NCBI GenBank assembly: GCA_027886175.1 | Contig: JAJNNQ010000156.1 | Coordinates: forward strand, 186,001-250,000 | Direction of reading: 5' to 3' | DNA: 64,000 bases | Origin: Phylloscopus collybita | Lineage: Eukaryota; Chordata; Aves; Passeriformes; Phylloscopidae | Shown: positions 25,201-40,500 of the stretch, piece after piece | How the letters are laid out: every line of letters starts with the position of its first letter | Numbering within the stretch: the first letter of the stretch is position 1 | Made by a program: the position numbers and the translations under genes | The notes under the pieces: model-generated | What the model was told of the DNA's origin: nothing | The model's database searches: none | The model's input: only the letters and a program-made list of their open reading frames with translations

Positions 25201-28200
25201 TCTGCCACTGGGCTTCTGAGTACTAAAATACCACTAAAATTCCGTACAAATGAGGACATCTCCGAGGTGCAATCTACCGCCAGATGGAAATTTGTCTGCC
25301 AGTGTAGCGCCAATGGCCTCCTAAAAACTGACATCAGGAACATAGGATGCATAATTGGTTTTTCCATGGAAAAGGGCAACCGTTCGTGTCTAATGCTGTC
25401 TGCCTGCCACTGGGTGACGCCTGCTGAAATTCCTCACAAATGAGGATATCTCCCAGATGGAATCTACCACCAGTTCGAAGTTTGTTTGCCCTTGTAGTGC
25501 CAAAGGCCTCCTAAAAACTGACATCAGGAACGTGGGGTGGAGACATCGGTTTCCCATGAAAAAGGTCCACCGTTCGTGTCCTATGCTGTCTGCCTGCCAC
25601 TGATCTTCTGCCTGCTGAAATTCCATACAAATGAGGATATCTCCTCAATGCAATCAACCACCAGACGGAACTTTGTCTGCCCTTGTAGTGCCAAAGGCCT
25701 CCTACAAACTCACATCAGGAACCTGGAGTGGAGACTTTGGTTTCCCATGGAAATGGGACAGCGTTCGTGTCTAATGATGTTTGCCTGCCACAAGGCTTCT
25801 GCCTATTAAAATTCCAATAAAATTCTATACCATTGAAGATGTCTCTCACGTGCAATCTACCACCAAATGGAAGTTTGTCTCCTCCTGTAGAGCAAAAGGC
25901 TTCCTACAAATTGACATCAAGAAGCTGGGGTGGAGACATTGGTTTCCCATGGCAAAGGGCCACGGTTCCTGTCTAATGCTGTCTGCCTGCCACTGGGCTT
26001 ATGCCTACTAAAATTACATACAAATGAGGATATCTCCCAGATGCAATATGCCACCAGTTGGAAGTTTGTCTCGTCTCGTAGTGCCAGAGGCCTCCTAGAA
26101 AATGACATCAGGAACCTGGGGTGGAGACTTTGGTTTCCCATGGAAATGGGCCACTATTCATGTCTAATTCTGTCTGCCTGCCGCTGGGATTCTGCCTACT
26201 AAAATTCCTCTAAAATTCCATACAAATGCGAATATCTCCCAGGTGCAAACTAACACCAGATGGAAGTTTCTCTGCCCCTATGTTTCCAAAGGCCTCCGAC
26301 AAACTGCCATCAGAAACCTAGGGTGGAGACTTTGGTTTCCCATGGAAAAGGACCACCGTTCCTGTCTAATGCTGTCTGCCTGGCACTGTGGTTATGACTG
26401 CTGAAGTTCCATACAAATGAGGATATCTCCCAGATGCAATATGCCACCAGATGGAAATTTGTCTGCTCTTGCAGTGCCAAAGGCCTCCTTTATACTGACA
26501 TTCAGAACCTGGCGTGGAGACTTTGGTTTCCTATGGAAAAGGCCCACCGTTCATGTTTAATGCTCTCTGTCTGCAACTGGGCTTCTGAGTACTAAAATAC
26601 CACTAAAATTCCATACAAATAAGGACATCTACGAGGTGCGATCCACCACGAGATGGAGGTTTGTCTGCTCTTGTAGTGCCAAAGGCCTCCTACAAACTGA
26701 CATCAGGAGCCTGGGTTGGAGACTTTGTTTTCCCATGGAAAAGGGCCACCGTTCGTGTCTAATGCTGTCTGCCTGCCACTGGGCTTCTATCTGCTGAAAT
26801 TCCATACAAATGTGGATATCTTCCCGATGCAATCAACCACCAGACGGAAGTTTTTCTGCCCTTGTACTGTCAATGGCCTACTAAAACCTGACATCGGGAA
26901 CGTGGTGTGGAGACTTTGGTTTCCCTAGGAAAAGGACCACCGTTCCTGTCTAATGCTGTCTGCCTGGCACTGTGGTTATGACTGCTGAAGGTCCATACAA
27001 ATGAGGATATCTCCCAGGAGCAATCTACCACCAGGTGGAAGTTTGTCTACCCTTGTACTGCCGAAGGCCTCCTAGTAACGGACATCAGGAACGTGGGGTG
27101 GAGACTTTGGTTTCCCATAAAAATGGGCCACCGTTCGTGTCTAAAGCTGTCTGCCTGCCACTGGGGATCTTCGTAATAAAATTCCAATAAAATTCCAGAG
27201 AAATGAGGATATCTCCCAGGTGCAATCTACCACCAGATGGAAGTTTTTCTGCCCTTGTAGTTCCAAACGCCTTCTACAAATTGACATCAGGAACGTGGGG
27301 TGGAGACTTTGTTTTCCCATGGAAATGGGCCACCGTTTGTGTCTAATGCTATATGACTGCCACTGGGATTATGCCTAGTAAAATCCCGTACAAATGAGGA
27401 TATCTCCCAGATAGAGTCTACCACCAGATGAAAGTTTGTCTGCCCTTGTAGTGCCAAAGGCCTCCTAGAAACGGACATCAGGAACGAGGGGTGGAGACTT
27501 TGGTTTTCCATCAAATGGGCCATTTTTCTTGTCTAATGCTGTCTGCCTGCCACGGGGTTTCTTCCTACTAAAATTCCACTAAATCTCCATAAGAATGAGG
27601 ATATCTCCCAGGTGCAATCTACAACCAGATGGAAGTTTCTCTGCCCTTATATTGGAAAACGTCTCCTACAAAGTGACATCAGCAACATGGGGTGGAGATT
27701 TTGGTTTCCCATGGAAAAGGGCCACTGTTCGTGTGTAATGCTGTCTGCCAGATACTGGGCTTATGCCTACTAAAATTCCACTAAAATTCCATACAAATGA
27801 GGATACTTCGAAGGTGCAATCTACCACCAGATGGAAGTTTGTCTGCCCTTGTAGTGTTAAAGGCTTCCTACAAATTAACATCAGGAACCTGGGGCGTAGA
27901 CTTTGGTTTCCCATGGAAAAGGGCAACCGTTCGTGTCTAATGCTGTCTGCCTGGCACTGTGGTTATGACTGCTGCAGTTCCATACAAATGCTGATAAGTC
28001 CCAGGTGCAATCTACCACCAGGTGGAAGTTTGTCTGCCCTTGAAGTGCCAAAGTCCTCCTAAAAATTGACATCAGGAACGTGCGGTGGAGACTTTGTTTT
28101 CCCATGGAAATGGGCCACCCTTTTTGTCTAATGCTATGTGCCTGCCACTGGGCGTATGCCTAGTAAAATTCCATAAAAATGAGGATATCTCCCAGATGGA

Positions 28201-28839
28201 GTCTACCACCAGTTGAAAGTTTGTCTGCCCTTGTAATGCAACGGCCTCCTACAAACTGACATCAGGAACCTGGAGAGGACGCTTTGGTTTCCCATGGAAA
28301 AGGGCCACCCTTGGTGTTTAATGCTGTCTCCTTGCCACTGACTTATGACTACTGAAATTACATACAAATGAGGATATCTCCCAGACGCAATATGCCACCA
28401 GATGGAAATTTGTCTGCTCTTGCAGTGCCAAAGGCCTCCTTCAAACTGACATTCGGAACCTCACCTGGAGACTTTGGTTTTCTATAGAAAAGGCCCACCA
28501 TTCATGTTTAATGCTGTCTGTCTGCCATTGGGCTTCTGAGTACTAAAATACCACTAAAATTCCATAAAAATGAGGATATCTCCCAGGTGCAATCTACCAC
28601 CAGGTGGAAGTTTGTCTGCCCTTGCAGTGCCAAAAGCCTCCTAAAAACTGACATCAGGAACATAGGATGGATAATTTGTCTTTCCATGGAAAAGGGCCAC
28701 CGTTCTTGTCTAATGCTGTCTGCCTGCCAGTGGGCAGAAGCCTACCAAAATTCCCTACAAATGAGGATATCTCCCAAATGGAATTTCCCACCAGATGGAA
28801 GTTTGTCTGCCCTTTTAATGCCAAAGGCATCCTACAAAC

Positions 28840-31800
28840 TGACATGAGGAGCCTGGGTTGGAGACTTTGGTTTCCCATGGATATTGGGCAGCGTTCGTGT
28901 GTAATGCTGTCTGCCTGCCGCTGGACTTCTGCCTACTAAAATACCACTAAAATTCCATACAAATGGCGATATCTCCCAGGTCCAATCTACCACCAGATGG
29001 AATTTTTTCTGCCCTTGTAGTTCCAATCGCCTCTTACAGACTGACATCAGGAACGGGGGATGGAGACTTTGGTTTCCCATGGAAATGAGCCACTATTCAT
29101 GTCTAATTCTATCTACCTGCTGCTGGGATTCTGCCTACTAAAATTCCACTAAAATTCCATACAAATGAGTATATCTCCCAGCTACAACCTAACACCAGAT
29201 GGAAGTTTCTCTGCCCTTGTAGTGCCAAAGGCCTCCTACAAACTGCCATCAGGAACCTATGGTGGAGACTTTGGTTTCCCATGGAAAAGGACCACCGTTC
29301 CTGTCTAATGCTCTTTGCCTGGCACTGTGTTTATGACTGCTGAAGTTCCATAAAAATGAGGATATCTCCCAGGTGTAATCTACCACCGGGTGGAAGTTTG
29401 TCTGCCCCCGTAGTGCCAAAGGCCTCCTACAAACTGACATCAAGAAGCTGGGGTGGAGACTTTGGTTTCCCATGGAAAAGGTCCATTGTTTGTGTCTAAT
29501 GCTGTCTGCCTGCCACTGGGCTTCTGCCTGCTGAAATTCCATACAAATGAGGATATCTCCTCGATGCAATCAACCACCAGATGGAACTTTGTCTTCTCTT
29601 GTAGTGCCAAAGGCCTCCTACAAACTCACACCAGGACCCTGGAGTGGAGACTTTGGTTTCCCATGGAAATGGGCCAGCGTTCGTGCCTAATGACTTGTGC
29701 ATGCCACTAGGCTTCTGCCTATTAAAATCCCACTAAAATTCCATACAAATGAGGATGTCTCCCAGGTGCAATCTACCACCAGATGGAAGTTTTTCTGCCC
29801 TTGTATTGCCAAAGGCCTCCTTCAAACTGACATCAGGAACATAGGATGGATAATTTGTCTTTCCATGGAAAAGGGCCACCGTTCTTGTCTAATGCTGTCT
29901 GCCTGCCACTGGGCTTATGGCTACTAAAGTTCCATACATATGAGGATATCTCCCAAATAGAATTTCCCACCAGATGGAAGTTTGTCTGCCCTTTTAATGC
30001 CAAAGGCCTCCTACAAACTGACATGAGGAGCCTGGGTTGGAGACTTTGGTTTCCCATGGATATTGGGCAGCGTTCGTGTGTAATGCTGTCTGCCTGCCGC
30101 TGGACTTCTGCCTACTAAAATACCACTAAAATTCCATACAAATGGCGATATCTCCCAGGTCCAATCTACCACCAGATGGAATTTTTTCTGCCCTTGTAGT
30201 TCCAATCGCCTCTTACAGACTGACATCAGGAACGGGGGATGGAGACTTTGGTTTCCCATGGAAATGAGCCACTATTCATGTCTAATTCTATCTACCTGCT
30301 GCTGGGATTCTGCCTACTAAAATTCCACTAAAATTCCATACAAATGAGTATATCTCCCAGCTACAACCTAACACCAGATGGAAGTTTCTCTGCCCTTGTA
30401 GTGCCAAAGGCCTCCTACAAACTGCCATCAGGAACCTATGGTGGAGACTTTGGTTTCCCATGGAAAAGGACCACCGTTCCTGTCTAATGCTCTTTGCCTG
30501 GCACTGTGTTTATGACTGCTGAAGTTCCATAAAAATGAGGATATCTCCCAGGTGTAATCTACCACCGGGTGGAAGTTTGTCTGCCCCCGTAGTGCCAAAG
30601 GCCTCCTATAAACTGACATCAAGAAGCTGGGGTGGAGACTTTGGTTTCCCATGGAAAAGGTCCATTGTTTGTGTCTAATGCTGTCTGCCTGCCACTGGGC
30701 TTCTGCCTGCTGAAATTCCATACAAATGAGGATATCTCCTCGATGCAATCAACCACCAGATGGAACTTTGTCTGCTCTTGTAGTGCCAAAGGCCTCCTAC
30801 AAACGCACACCAGGACCCTGGAGTGGAGACTTTGGTTTCCCATGGAAATGGGCCAGCGTTCCTGCCTAATGACTTGTGCATGCCACTAGGCTTCTGCCTA
30901 TTAAAATCCCACTAAAATTCCATACAAATGAGGATGTCTCCCAGGTGCAATCTACCACCAGATGGAAGTTTGTCTGCCCCTGTAGAGCCAAAGGCTTCCT
31001 ACAAATTGACATCAGGAACCTGGGGCGGACACTTTGGTTTCCCATGGAAAAGGGCCACCGTTCGTGTCTAATGCTGTCTGCCTGCCACTGGGCTTATGGC
31101 TACTAAAATTACATACAAATGAGGATATCTCCCAGATGCAATATGCCACCAGTTGGAAGTTTGCCTCCTCTTGTAGTGCCAGAGGCCTCCTAGAAAATGA
31201 CATCAGGAACCTGGGGTGGAGACTTTGGTTTCCCATGGAAATGGGCCACTATTCATGTCTAATTCTGTCTGCCTGCCGCTGGGATTCTGCCTACTAAAAT
31301 TCCACTTAAATTCCATACAAATGAGAATATCTCCCAGGTGCAATCAAACACCAGATGGAAGTTTCTCTGCCCTTATGTTTCCAAAGGTCTCCTACAAACT
31401 GCCCTCGGGAACCTAGGGTGGAGACTTTGGTTTCCCTAGGAAAAGGACCACTGTTCCTGTCTAATGCTGTCTGCCTGGCACTGTGGTTATGACTGCTGAA
31501 GTTCCATAAAAATGAGGATATCTCCCAGGTGCAATCTACCACCAGGTGGAAGTTTGTCTGCCCTCGTAGTGCCAAATGCCTCCTAAAACCTGACATCAGG
31601 AACGTGGGGTGGAGACTGTGGTTTCCCATAGAAATGGGCCACCGTTTGTGTCTAATGCTGTCTGACAGCCACTAGGCTTATGCCTACTAAAATTCCACTA
31701 AAATTCTATATAAATGAGGATATCTCCCAGGTGCAATCTACAACCACGTGGACGTTTGTCTGCCCTCGTAGTGCCAAAGGCCTCCTAAAAACTGACATCA

Positions 31801-34800
31801 GGACCGTGGGGTGGAGACTTTGTTTTCCCATGGAAATGGGTCACCGTTTATGTGTAATGCTATGTGCCTGCCACTGGGCTTATGCCTAGTAAAATTCCAT
31901 ACAAATGAGGATATCTCCCAGATGGAGTCTACCACCAGTTGAAAGTTTGTCTGCCTTTGTAATGCCAATGGCCTCCTACAAACTGACATCAGGAATCTGG
32001 AGAGAACGCTTTGGTTTCTATTGGAAAAGGGCCACCCTTTGTGTTTAATGCTGTCTCCTTGCCACTGGGTTTATGACTACTGAAACTACATACACATGAG
32101 GATATCTCCCAGATGCAATATGCCACCAGGCGGAAGTTTGTCTGCCCTTGTAGTGCCACAGGCCTCTTAGAAACGGACATCAGGAACGTGGGGTGGAGAC
32201 TGTGGTTTCCCATGGAAAAGGGGCACCGTTCGTTTCTAATGCTCTCTGCCTGCCACTGGGTTTCTTCCTACTAAAATTCCACTAAAATTCTATAGAAATG
32301 AGGATATCTCCCAGGTGCAATCTACAACCAGATGGAAGTTTCTCTGCCCTTATATTGGAAAACGCCTCCTACAATGAGACATCAGCAACGTGGGGTGGAG
32401 ATTTTGGTTTCCCATGGAAAAGGGCCACTGTTCGTGTCCAATGCTGTCTGCGTGCCACTTGGCTTCTGCCTTCTGAAATCCCATACAAATGAGCATATCT
32501 CCCCGATGCAATCAACCACCAGATGGAAGTTTTTCTGCCCTTGTATTGCCAAAGGCCTCCTTCAAACTGACATCAGGAACATAGGATGGATAATTTGTTT
32601 TTCCATGGAAAAGGGCCACCGTTCTTGTCTAATGCTGTCTGCCTGCCACTGGGCTTATGGCTACTAAAGTTCCATACATATGAGGATATCTCCCAAATGG
32701 AATTTCCCACCAGATGGAAGTTTGTCTGCCCTTTTAATGCCAAAGGCCTCCTACAAACTGACATGAGGAGCCTGGGTTGGAGACTTTGGTTTCCCATGGC
32801 TATTGGGCAGCGTTCGTGTGTAATGCTGTCTGCCTGCCGCTGGACTTCTGCCTACTAAAATACCACTAAAATTCCATACAAATGGCGATATCTCCCAGGT
32901 CCAATCTACCACCAGATGGAATTTTTTCTGCCCTTGTAGTTCCAATCGCCTCTTACAGACTGACATCAGGAACGGGGGATGGAGACTTTGGTTTCCCATG
33001 GAAATGAGCCACTATTCATGTCTAATTCTATCTACCTGCTGCTGGGATTCTGCCTACTAAAATTCCACTAAAATTCCATACAAATGAGTATATCTCCCAG
33101 CTACAACCTAACACCAGATGGAAGTTTCTCTGCCCTTGTAGTGCCAAAGGCCTCCTACAAACTGCCATCAGGAACCTATGGTGGAGACTTTGGTTTCCCA
33201 TGGAAAAGGACCACCGTTCCTGTCTAATGCTCTTTGCCTGGCACTGTGTTTATGACTGCTGAAGTTCCATAAAAATGAGGATATCTCCCAGGTGTAATCT
33301 ACCACCGGGTGGAAGTTTGTCTGCCCCCGTAGTGCCAAAGGCCTCCTACAAACTGACATCAAGAAGCTGGGGTGGAGACTTTGGTTTCCCATGGAAAAGG
33401 TCCATTGTTTGTGTCTAATGCTGTCTGCCTGCCACTGGGCTTCTGCCTGCTGAAATTCCATACAAATGAGGATATCTCCTCGATGCAATCAACCACCAGA
33501 TGGAACTTTGTCTTCTCTTGTAGTGCCAAAGGCCTCCTACAAACTCACACCAGGACCCTGGAGTGGAGACTTTGGTTTCCCATGGAAATGGGCCAGCGTT
33601 CGTGCCTAATGACTTGTGCATGCCACTAGGCTTCTGCCTATTAAAATCCCACTAAAATTCCATACAAATGAGGATGTCTCCCAGGTGCAATCTACCACCA
33701 GATGGAAGTTTTTCTGCCCTTGTATTGCCAAAGGCCTCCTTCAAACTGACATCAGGAACATAGGATGGATAATTTGTCTTTCCATGGAAAAGGGCCACCG
33801 TTCTTGTCTAATGCTGTCTGCCTGCCACTGGGCTTATGGCTACTAAAGTTCCATACATATGAGGATATCTCCCAAATAGAATTTCCCACCAGATGGAAGT
33901 TTGTCTGCCCTTTTAATGCCAAAGGCCTCCTACAAACTGACATGAGGAGCCTGGGTTGGAGACTTTGGTTTCCCATGGATATTGGGCAGCGTTCGTGTGT
34001 AATGCTGTCTGCCTGCCGCTGGACTTCTGCCTACTAAAATACCACTAAAATTCCATACAAATGGCGATATCTCCCAGGTCCAATCTACCACCAGATGGAA
34101 TTTTTTCTGCCCTTGTAGTTCCAATCGCCTCTTACAGACTGACATCAGGAACGGGGGATGGAGACTTTGGTTTCCCATGGAAATGAGCCACTATTCATGT
34201 CTAATTCTATCTACCTGCTGCTGGGATTCTGCCTACTAAAATTCCACTAAAATTCCATACAAATGAGTATATCTCCCAGCTACAACCTAACACCAGATGG
34301 AAGTTTCTCTGCCCTTGTAGTGCCAAAGGCCTCCTACAAACTGCCATCAGGAACCTATGGTGGAGACTTTGGTTTCCCATGGAAAAGGACCACCGTTCCT
34401 GTCTAATGCTCTTTGCCTGGCACTGTGTTTATGACTGCTGAAGTTCCATAAAAATGAGGATATCTCCCAGGTGTAATCTACCACCGGGTGGAAGTTTGTC
34501 TGCCCCCGTAGTGCCAAAGGCCTCCTATAAACTGACATCAAGAAGCTGGGGTGGAGACTTTGGTTTCCCATGGAAAAGGTCCATTGTTTGTGTCTAATGC
34601 TGTCTGCCTGCCACTGGGCTTCTGCCTGCTGAAATTCCATACAAATGAGGATATCTCCTCGATGCAATCAACCACCAGATGGAACTTTGTCTGCTCTTGT
34701 AGTGCCAAAGGCCTCCTACAAACGCACACCAGGACCCTGGAGTGGAGACTTTGGTTTCCCATGGAAATGGGCCAGCGTTCCTGCCTAATGACTTGTGCAT

Positions 34801-37530
34801 GCCACTAGGCTTCTGCCTATTAAAATCCCACTAAAATTCCATACAAATGAGGATGTCTCCCAGGTGCAATCTACCACCAGATGGAAGTTTGTCTGCCCCT
34901 GTAGAGCCAAAGGCTTCCTACAAATTGACATCAGGAACCTGGGGCGGACACTTTGGTTTCCCATGGAAAAGGGCCACCGTTCGTGTCTAATGCTGTCTGC
35001 CTGCCACTGGGCTTATGGCTACTAAAATTACATACAAATGAGGATATCTCCCAGATGCAATATGCCACCAGTTGGAAGTTTGCCTCCTCTTGTAGTGCCA
35101 GAGGCCTCCTAGAAAATGACATCAGGAACCTGGGGTGGAGACTTTGGTTTCCCATGGAAATGGGCCACTATTCATGTCTAATTCTGTCTGCCTGCCGCTG
35201 GGATTCTGCCTACTAAAATTCCACTTAAATTCCATACAAATGAGAATATCTCCCAGGTGCAATCAAACACCAGATGGAAGTTTCTCTGCCCTTATGTTTC
35301 CAAAGGTCTCCTACAAACTGCCCTCGGGAACCTAGGGTGGAGACTTTGGTTTCCCTAGGAAAAGGACCACTGTTCCTGTCTAATGCTGTCTGCCTGGCAC
35401 TGTGGTTATGACTGCTGAAGTTCCATAAAAATGAGGATATCTCCCAGGTGCAATCTACCACCAGGTGGAAGTTTGTCTGCCCTCGTAGTGCCAAATGCCT
35501 CCTAAAACCTGACATCAGGAACGTGGGGTGGAGACTGTGGTTTCCCATAGAAATGGGCCACCGTTTGTGTCTAATGCTGTCTGACAGCCACTAGGCTTAT
35601 GCCTACTAAAATTCCACTAAAATTCTATATAAATGAGGATATCTCCCAGGTGCAATCTACAACCACGTGGACGTTTGTCTGCCCTCGTAGTGCCAAAGGC
35701 CTCCTAAAAACTGACATCAGGACCGTGGGGTGGAGACTTTGTTTTCCCATGGAAATGGGTCACCGTTTATGTGTAATGCTATGTGCCTGCCACTGGGCTT
35801 ATGCCTAGTAAAATTCCATACAAATGAGGATATCTCCCAGATGGAGTCTACCACCAGTTGAAAGTTTGTCTGCCTTTGTAATGCCAATGGCCTCCTACAA
35901 ACTGACATCAGGAATCTGGAGAGAACGCTTTGGTTTCTATTGGAAAAGGGCCACCCTTTGTGTTTAATGCTGTCTCCTTGCCACTGGGTTTATGACTACT
36001 GAAACTACATACACATGAGGATATCTCCCAGATGCAATATGCCACCAGGCGGAAGTTTGTCTGCCCTTGTAGTGCCACAGGCCTCTTAGAAACGGACATC
36101 AGGAACGTGGGGTGGAGACTGTGGTTTCCCATGGAAAAGGGGCACCGTTCGTTTCTAATGCTCTCTGCCTGCCACTGGGTTTCTTCCTACTAAAATTCCA
36201 CTAAAATTCTATAGAAATGAGGATATCTCCCAGGTGCAATCTACAACCAGATGGAAGTTTCTCTGCCCTTATATTGGAAAACGCCTCCTACAATGAGACA
36301 TCAGCAACGTGGGGTGGAGATTTTGGTTTCCCATGGAAAAGGGCCACTGTTCGTGTCCAATGCTGTCTGCGTGCCACTTGGCTTCTGCCTTCTGAAATCC
36401 CATACAAATGAGCATATCTCCCCGATGCAATCAACCACCAGATGGAAGTTTTTCTGCCCTTGTATTGCCAAAGGCCTCCTTCAAACTGACATCAGGAACA
36501 TAGGATGGATAATTTGTTTTTCCATGGAAAAGGGCCACCGTTCTTGTCTAATGCTGTCTGCCTGCCACTGGGCTTATGGCTACTAAAGTTCCATACATAT
36601 GAGGATATCTCCCAAATGGAATTTCCCACCAGATGGAAGTTTGTCTGCCCTTTTAATGCCAAAGGCCTCCTACAAACTGACATGAGGAGCCTGGGTTGGA
36701 GACTTTGGTTTCCCATGGCTATTGGGCAGCGTTCGTGTGTAATGCTGTCTGCCTGCCGCTGGACTTCTGCCTACTAAAATACCACTAAAATTCCATACAA
36801 ATGGCGATATCTCCCAGGTCCAATCTACCACCAGATGGAATTTTTTCTGCCCTTGTAGTTCCAATCGCCTCTTACAGACTGACATCAGGAACGGGGGATG
36901 GAGACTTTGGTTTCCCATGGAAATGAGCCACTATTCATGTCTAATTCTATCTACCTGCTGCTGGGATTCTGCCTACTAAAATTCCACTAAAATTCCATAC
37001 AAATGAGTATATCTCCCAGCTACAACCTAACACCAGATGGAAGTTTCTCTGCCCTTGTAGTGCCAAAGGCCTCCTACAAACTGCCATCAGGAACCTATGG
37101 TGGAGACTTTGGTTTCCCATGGAAAAGGACCACCGTTCCTGTCTAATGCTCTTTGCCTGGCACTGTGTTTATGACTGCTGAAGTTCCATAAAAATGAGGA
37201 TATCTCCCAGGTGTAATCTACCACCGGGTGGAAGTTTGTCTGCCCCCGTAGTGCCAAAGGCCTCCTACAAACTGACATCAAGAAGCTGGGGTGGAGACTT
37301 TGGTTTCCCATGGAAAAGGTCCATTGTTTGTGTCTAATGCTGTCTGCCTGCCACTGGGCTTCTGCCTGCTGAAATTCCATACAAATGAGGATATCTCCTC
37401 GATGCAATCAACCACCAGATGGAACTTTGTCTTCTCTTGTAGTGCCAAAGGCCTCCTACAAACTCACACCAGGACCCTGGAGTGGAGACTTTGGTTTCCC
37501 ATGGAAATGGGCCAGCGTTCGTGCCTAATG
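28840..37530 (-). repeat. 3,919-bp higher-order tandem repeat
   Basis: A block of about 20 monomers recurs with a 3,919-bp period. The segment near 29,249 reappears at 33,168 and 37,087; the one near 30,428 reappears at 34,347; the one near 32,586 reappears at 36,505. Translations of the corresponding open stretches are identical between copies, which implies near-identical DNA. Inside each unit a 1,179-bp sub-block is itself duplicated (29,249 to 30,428). In the third copy that sub-block is skipped, so from about 37,535 the sequence follows the 34,795 segment instead (offset 2,740). The left arm has no comparable expansion. Ends are approximate. Confidence 0.9.
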
Positions 37531-40500
37531 ACTTGTGCATGCCACTAGGCTTCTGCCTATTAAAATCCCACTAAAATTCCATACAAATGAGGATGTCTCC
37601 CAGGTGCAATCTACCACCAGATGGAAGTTTGTCTGCCCCTGTAGAGCCAAAGGCTTCCTACAAATTGACATCAGGAACCTGGGGCGGACACTTTGGTTTC
37701 CCATGGAAAAGGGCCACCGTTCGTGTCTAATGCTGTCTGCCTGCCACTGGGCTTATGGCTACTAAAATTACATACAAATGAGGATATCTCCCAGATGCAA
37801 TATGCCACCAGTTGGAAGTTTGCCTCCTCTTGTAGTGCCAGAGGCCTCCTAGAAAATGACATCAGGAACCTGGGGTGGAGACTTTGGTTTCCCATGGAAA
37901 TGGGCCACTATTCATGTCTAATTCTGTCTGCCTGCCGCTGGGATTCTGCCTACTAAAATTCCACTTAAATTCCATACAAATGAGAATATCTCCCAGGTGC
38001 AATCAAACACCAGATGGAAGTTTCTCTGCCCTTGTGTTTCCAAAGGTCTCCTACAAACTGCCCTCGGGAACCTAGGGTTGAGACTTTGGTTTCCCTAGGA
38101 AAAGGACCACTGTTCCTGTCTAATGCTGTCTGCCTGGCACTGTGGTTATGACTGCTGAAGTTCCATAAAAATGAGGATATCTCCCAGGTGCAATCTACCA
38201 CCAGGTGGAAGTTTGTCTGCCCTCGTAGTGCCAAATGCCTCCTAAAAACTGACATCAGGAACGTGGGGTGGAGACTGTGGTTTCCCATAGAAATGGGCCA
38301 CCGTTTGTGTCTAATGCTGTCTGACAGCCACTAGGCTTATGCCTACTAAAATTCCACTAAAATTCTATAGAAATGAGGATATCTCCCAGGTACAATCTAC
38401 AACCAGATGGAAGTTTCTCTGCCCTTGTAGTGACAAAGGCCTCCTAAAAACTGACATCAGGAACGTGGGGTGGAGACATTGGTTTCCCATGGAAAAGGGG
38501 CACCGTTCGTTTCTAATGCTGTCTGCCTGCCACTGGGGTTATGCCTGCAGAAATTCCTCACAAATGAGGATATCTCCCACATGGAATCTACCACCAGTTG
38601 GAAGTTTGTCTGCGCTTGTAGTACCAAAGGCCTCGTCCAAACTGATATCAGGCATGTGGGATGGAGACTTTGGTTTCCCCAGGAAATGGGCCACCGTTCG
38701 TGTCTAATGCTGTCTGCCTGGCACTGTGGTTATGCCTACTAAAATTCCACTAAAATTCTATTCAAATGAGCATATCTCCCAGGTGCAATCTACCACCAGA
38801 TGGAAGTTCGTCTGCCCTTGTAGGTCCAAAGGCCTCCTACAAACTGACATCAGCAACGTGAGGTGGAGACTTTGGTTTCCCATGGAAAAGGTCCATTGTT
38901 CGTGTCTAATGATGTGTGCCTGCCACTAGGCTTCTGCCTATTAAAATCCCACTAAATTTCCATGCAAATGAGGATGTCTCCCGGGTGCAATCTACCACAA
39001 GATGGAAGTTCCTCTGCCCCTGTAGAGCCAAAGGCTTCCTACAAATTGACATCAGGAACCTGGGGCGGACACTTCGGTTTCCCATGGAAAAGGGCCACCG
39101 TTCGTGTCTAATGTTGTCTGCCTGCCACTGGGCTTATGGGTACTAAAATTACATACAAATGAGGATGTCTCCCAGGTGCAATCTACCACCAGATGGAAGT
39201 TTGTCTGCCCCTGTAGAGCCAAAGGCTTCCTACAAACTGACATCAGGAACGTGCGGTGGAGACTTTGGTTTCCCATGGAAATGGGCCACCGTTTGTGTCT
39301 AATGCTATGTGCCTGCCACTGGGCTTATGCCTAGTAAAATCCCATACAAATGAGGATATCTCCCAGATGGAGTCTACCACCAGTTGAAAGTTTGTCTGCC
39401 CTTCTAATGCCAACGGCCTCATACAAACTGACATCAGGAATCTGGAGAGGACGCATTGGTTTCCAATGGAAAAGGGCCACCTTTGTTGTTCAATGCTGTC
39501 TGCCTGCCAGTGGACATATGCCGACTAAAATTCCCTACAAATGAGGATATCTCCCAAATGCAATTTCCCACCAGATGGAAGTTTGTCTGCCCTTTTAATG
39601 CCAAAGGCCTCCTACAAACTGACATCAGGAGCCTGGGTTGGAGAGTTTGTTTTCCCATGGAAAAGGGCCACCGTACGTGTCTAAGTCTCTCTGCCTGCCA
39701 CTGGGCTTCTACCTGCTGAAATTCCATACAAATGATGATATCTCCCCGATGTAATCAGCCACCAGACGGAAGTTTGTTTGCCCTTGTACTGCCAAAGGCC
39801 TCCTAAAACCTGACATCAGGAACGTGGCCTGGAGATTTTTGGCTGCCCATGGGAAAAGGGCCACCGTTCATGTCTAATGGTATCTGCCTGCCACTGGGCT
39901 TCTACCTGCTGAAATTCCATACAAATGAGGATATCTCCACGATGCAATCAACCACCAGACGGAAGTTTGTCTGCCCTTGTCGTTCCAAAGGCCTTCTAGA
40001 AACGGACATCAGGAACGTGGGGTGGAGACTTTGGTTTCCCATAGAAATGGGCCATTGTTCGTGTTTAATGCTGTCTGCCTGCCACTGGGCTTCTTCCTAC
40101 TAAAATTGCACTAAAATTCAATAGAAATGAGGATATCTATCAGGTGTAATCTACCACCAGATGGAAGTTTCTCTGCCCTTATATTGGAAAACGCCTCCTA
40201 CAAAGTGACATTTGCAACATGGGCTGGAGGTTTTGGTTTCCCACGGAAAAGGGCCACTGTTCGTGTCTAAGGCTGTCTGCCTGTCACTGGGGTTATGCCT
40301 GCTGAAATTCCTCACAAATGAGGATATATCCCAGATGCAATATGCCACCAGTTGGAAGTTTGTTTCCTCTTGTAGTGCCAGAGGCCTCCTAAAAAATGAC
40401 ATCAGGAACCTGGGGTGGAGACTTTGGTTTCCCATGGAAATGGGCCACTATTCATGTCTAATTCTGTCTGCCTGCCGCTGGGATTCTGCCTACTAAAATT

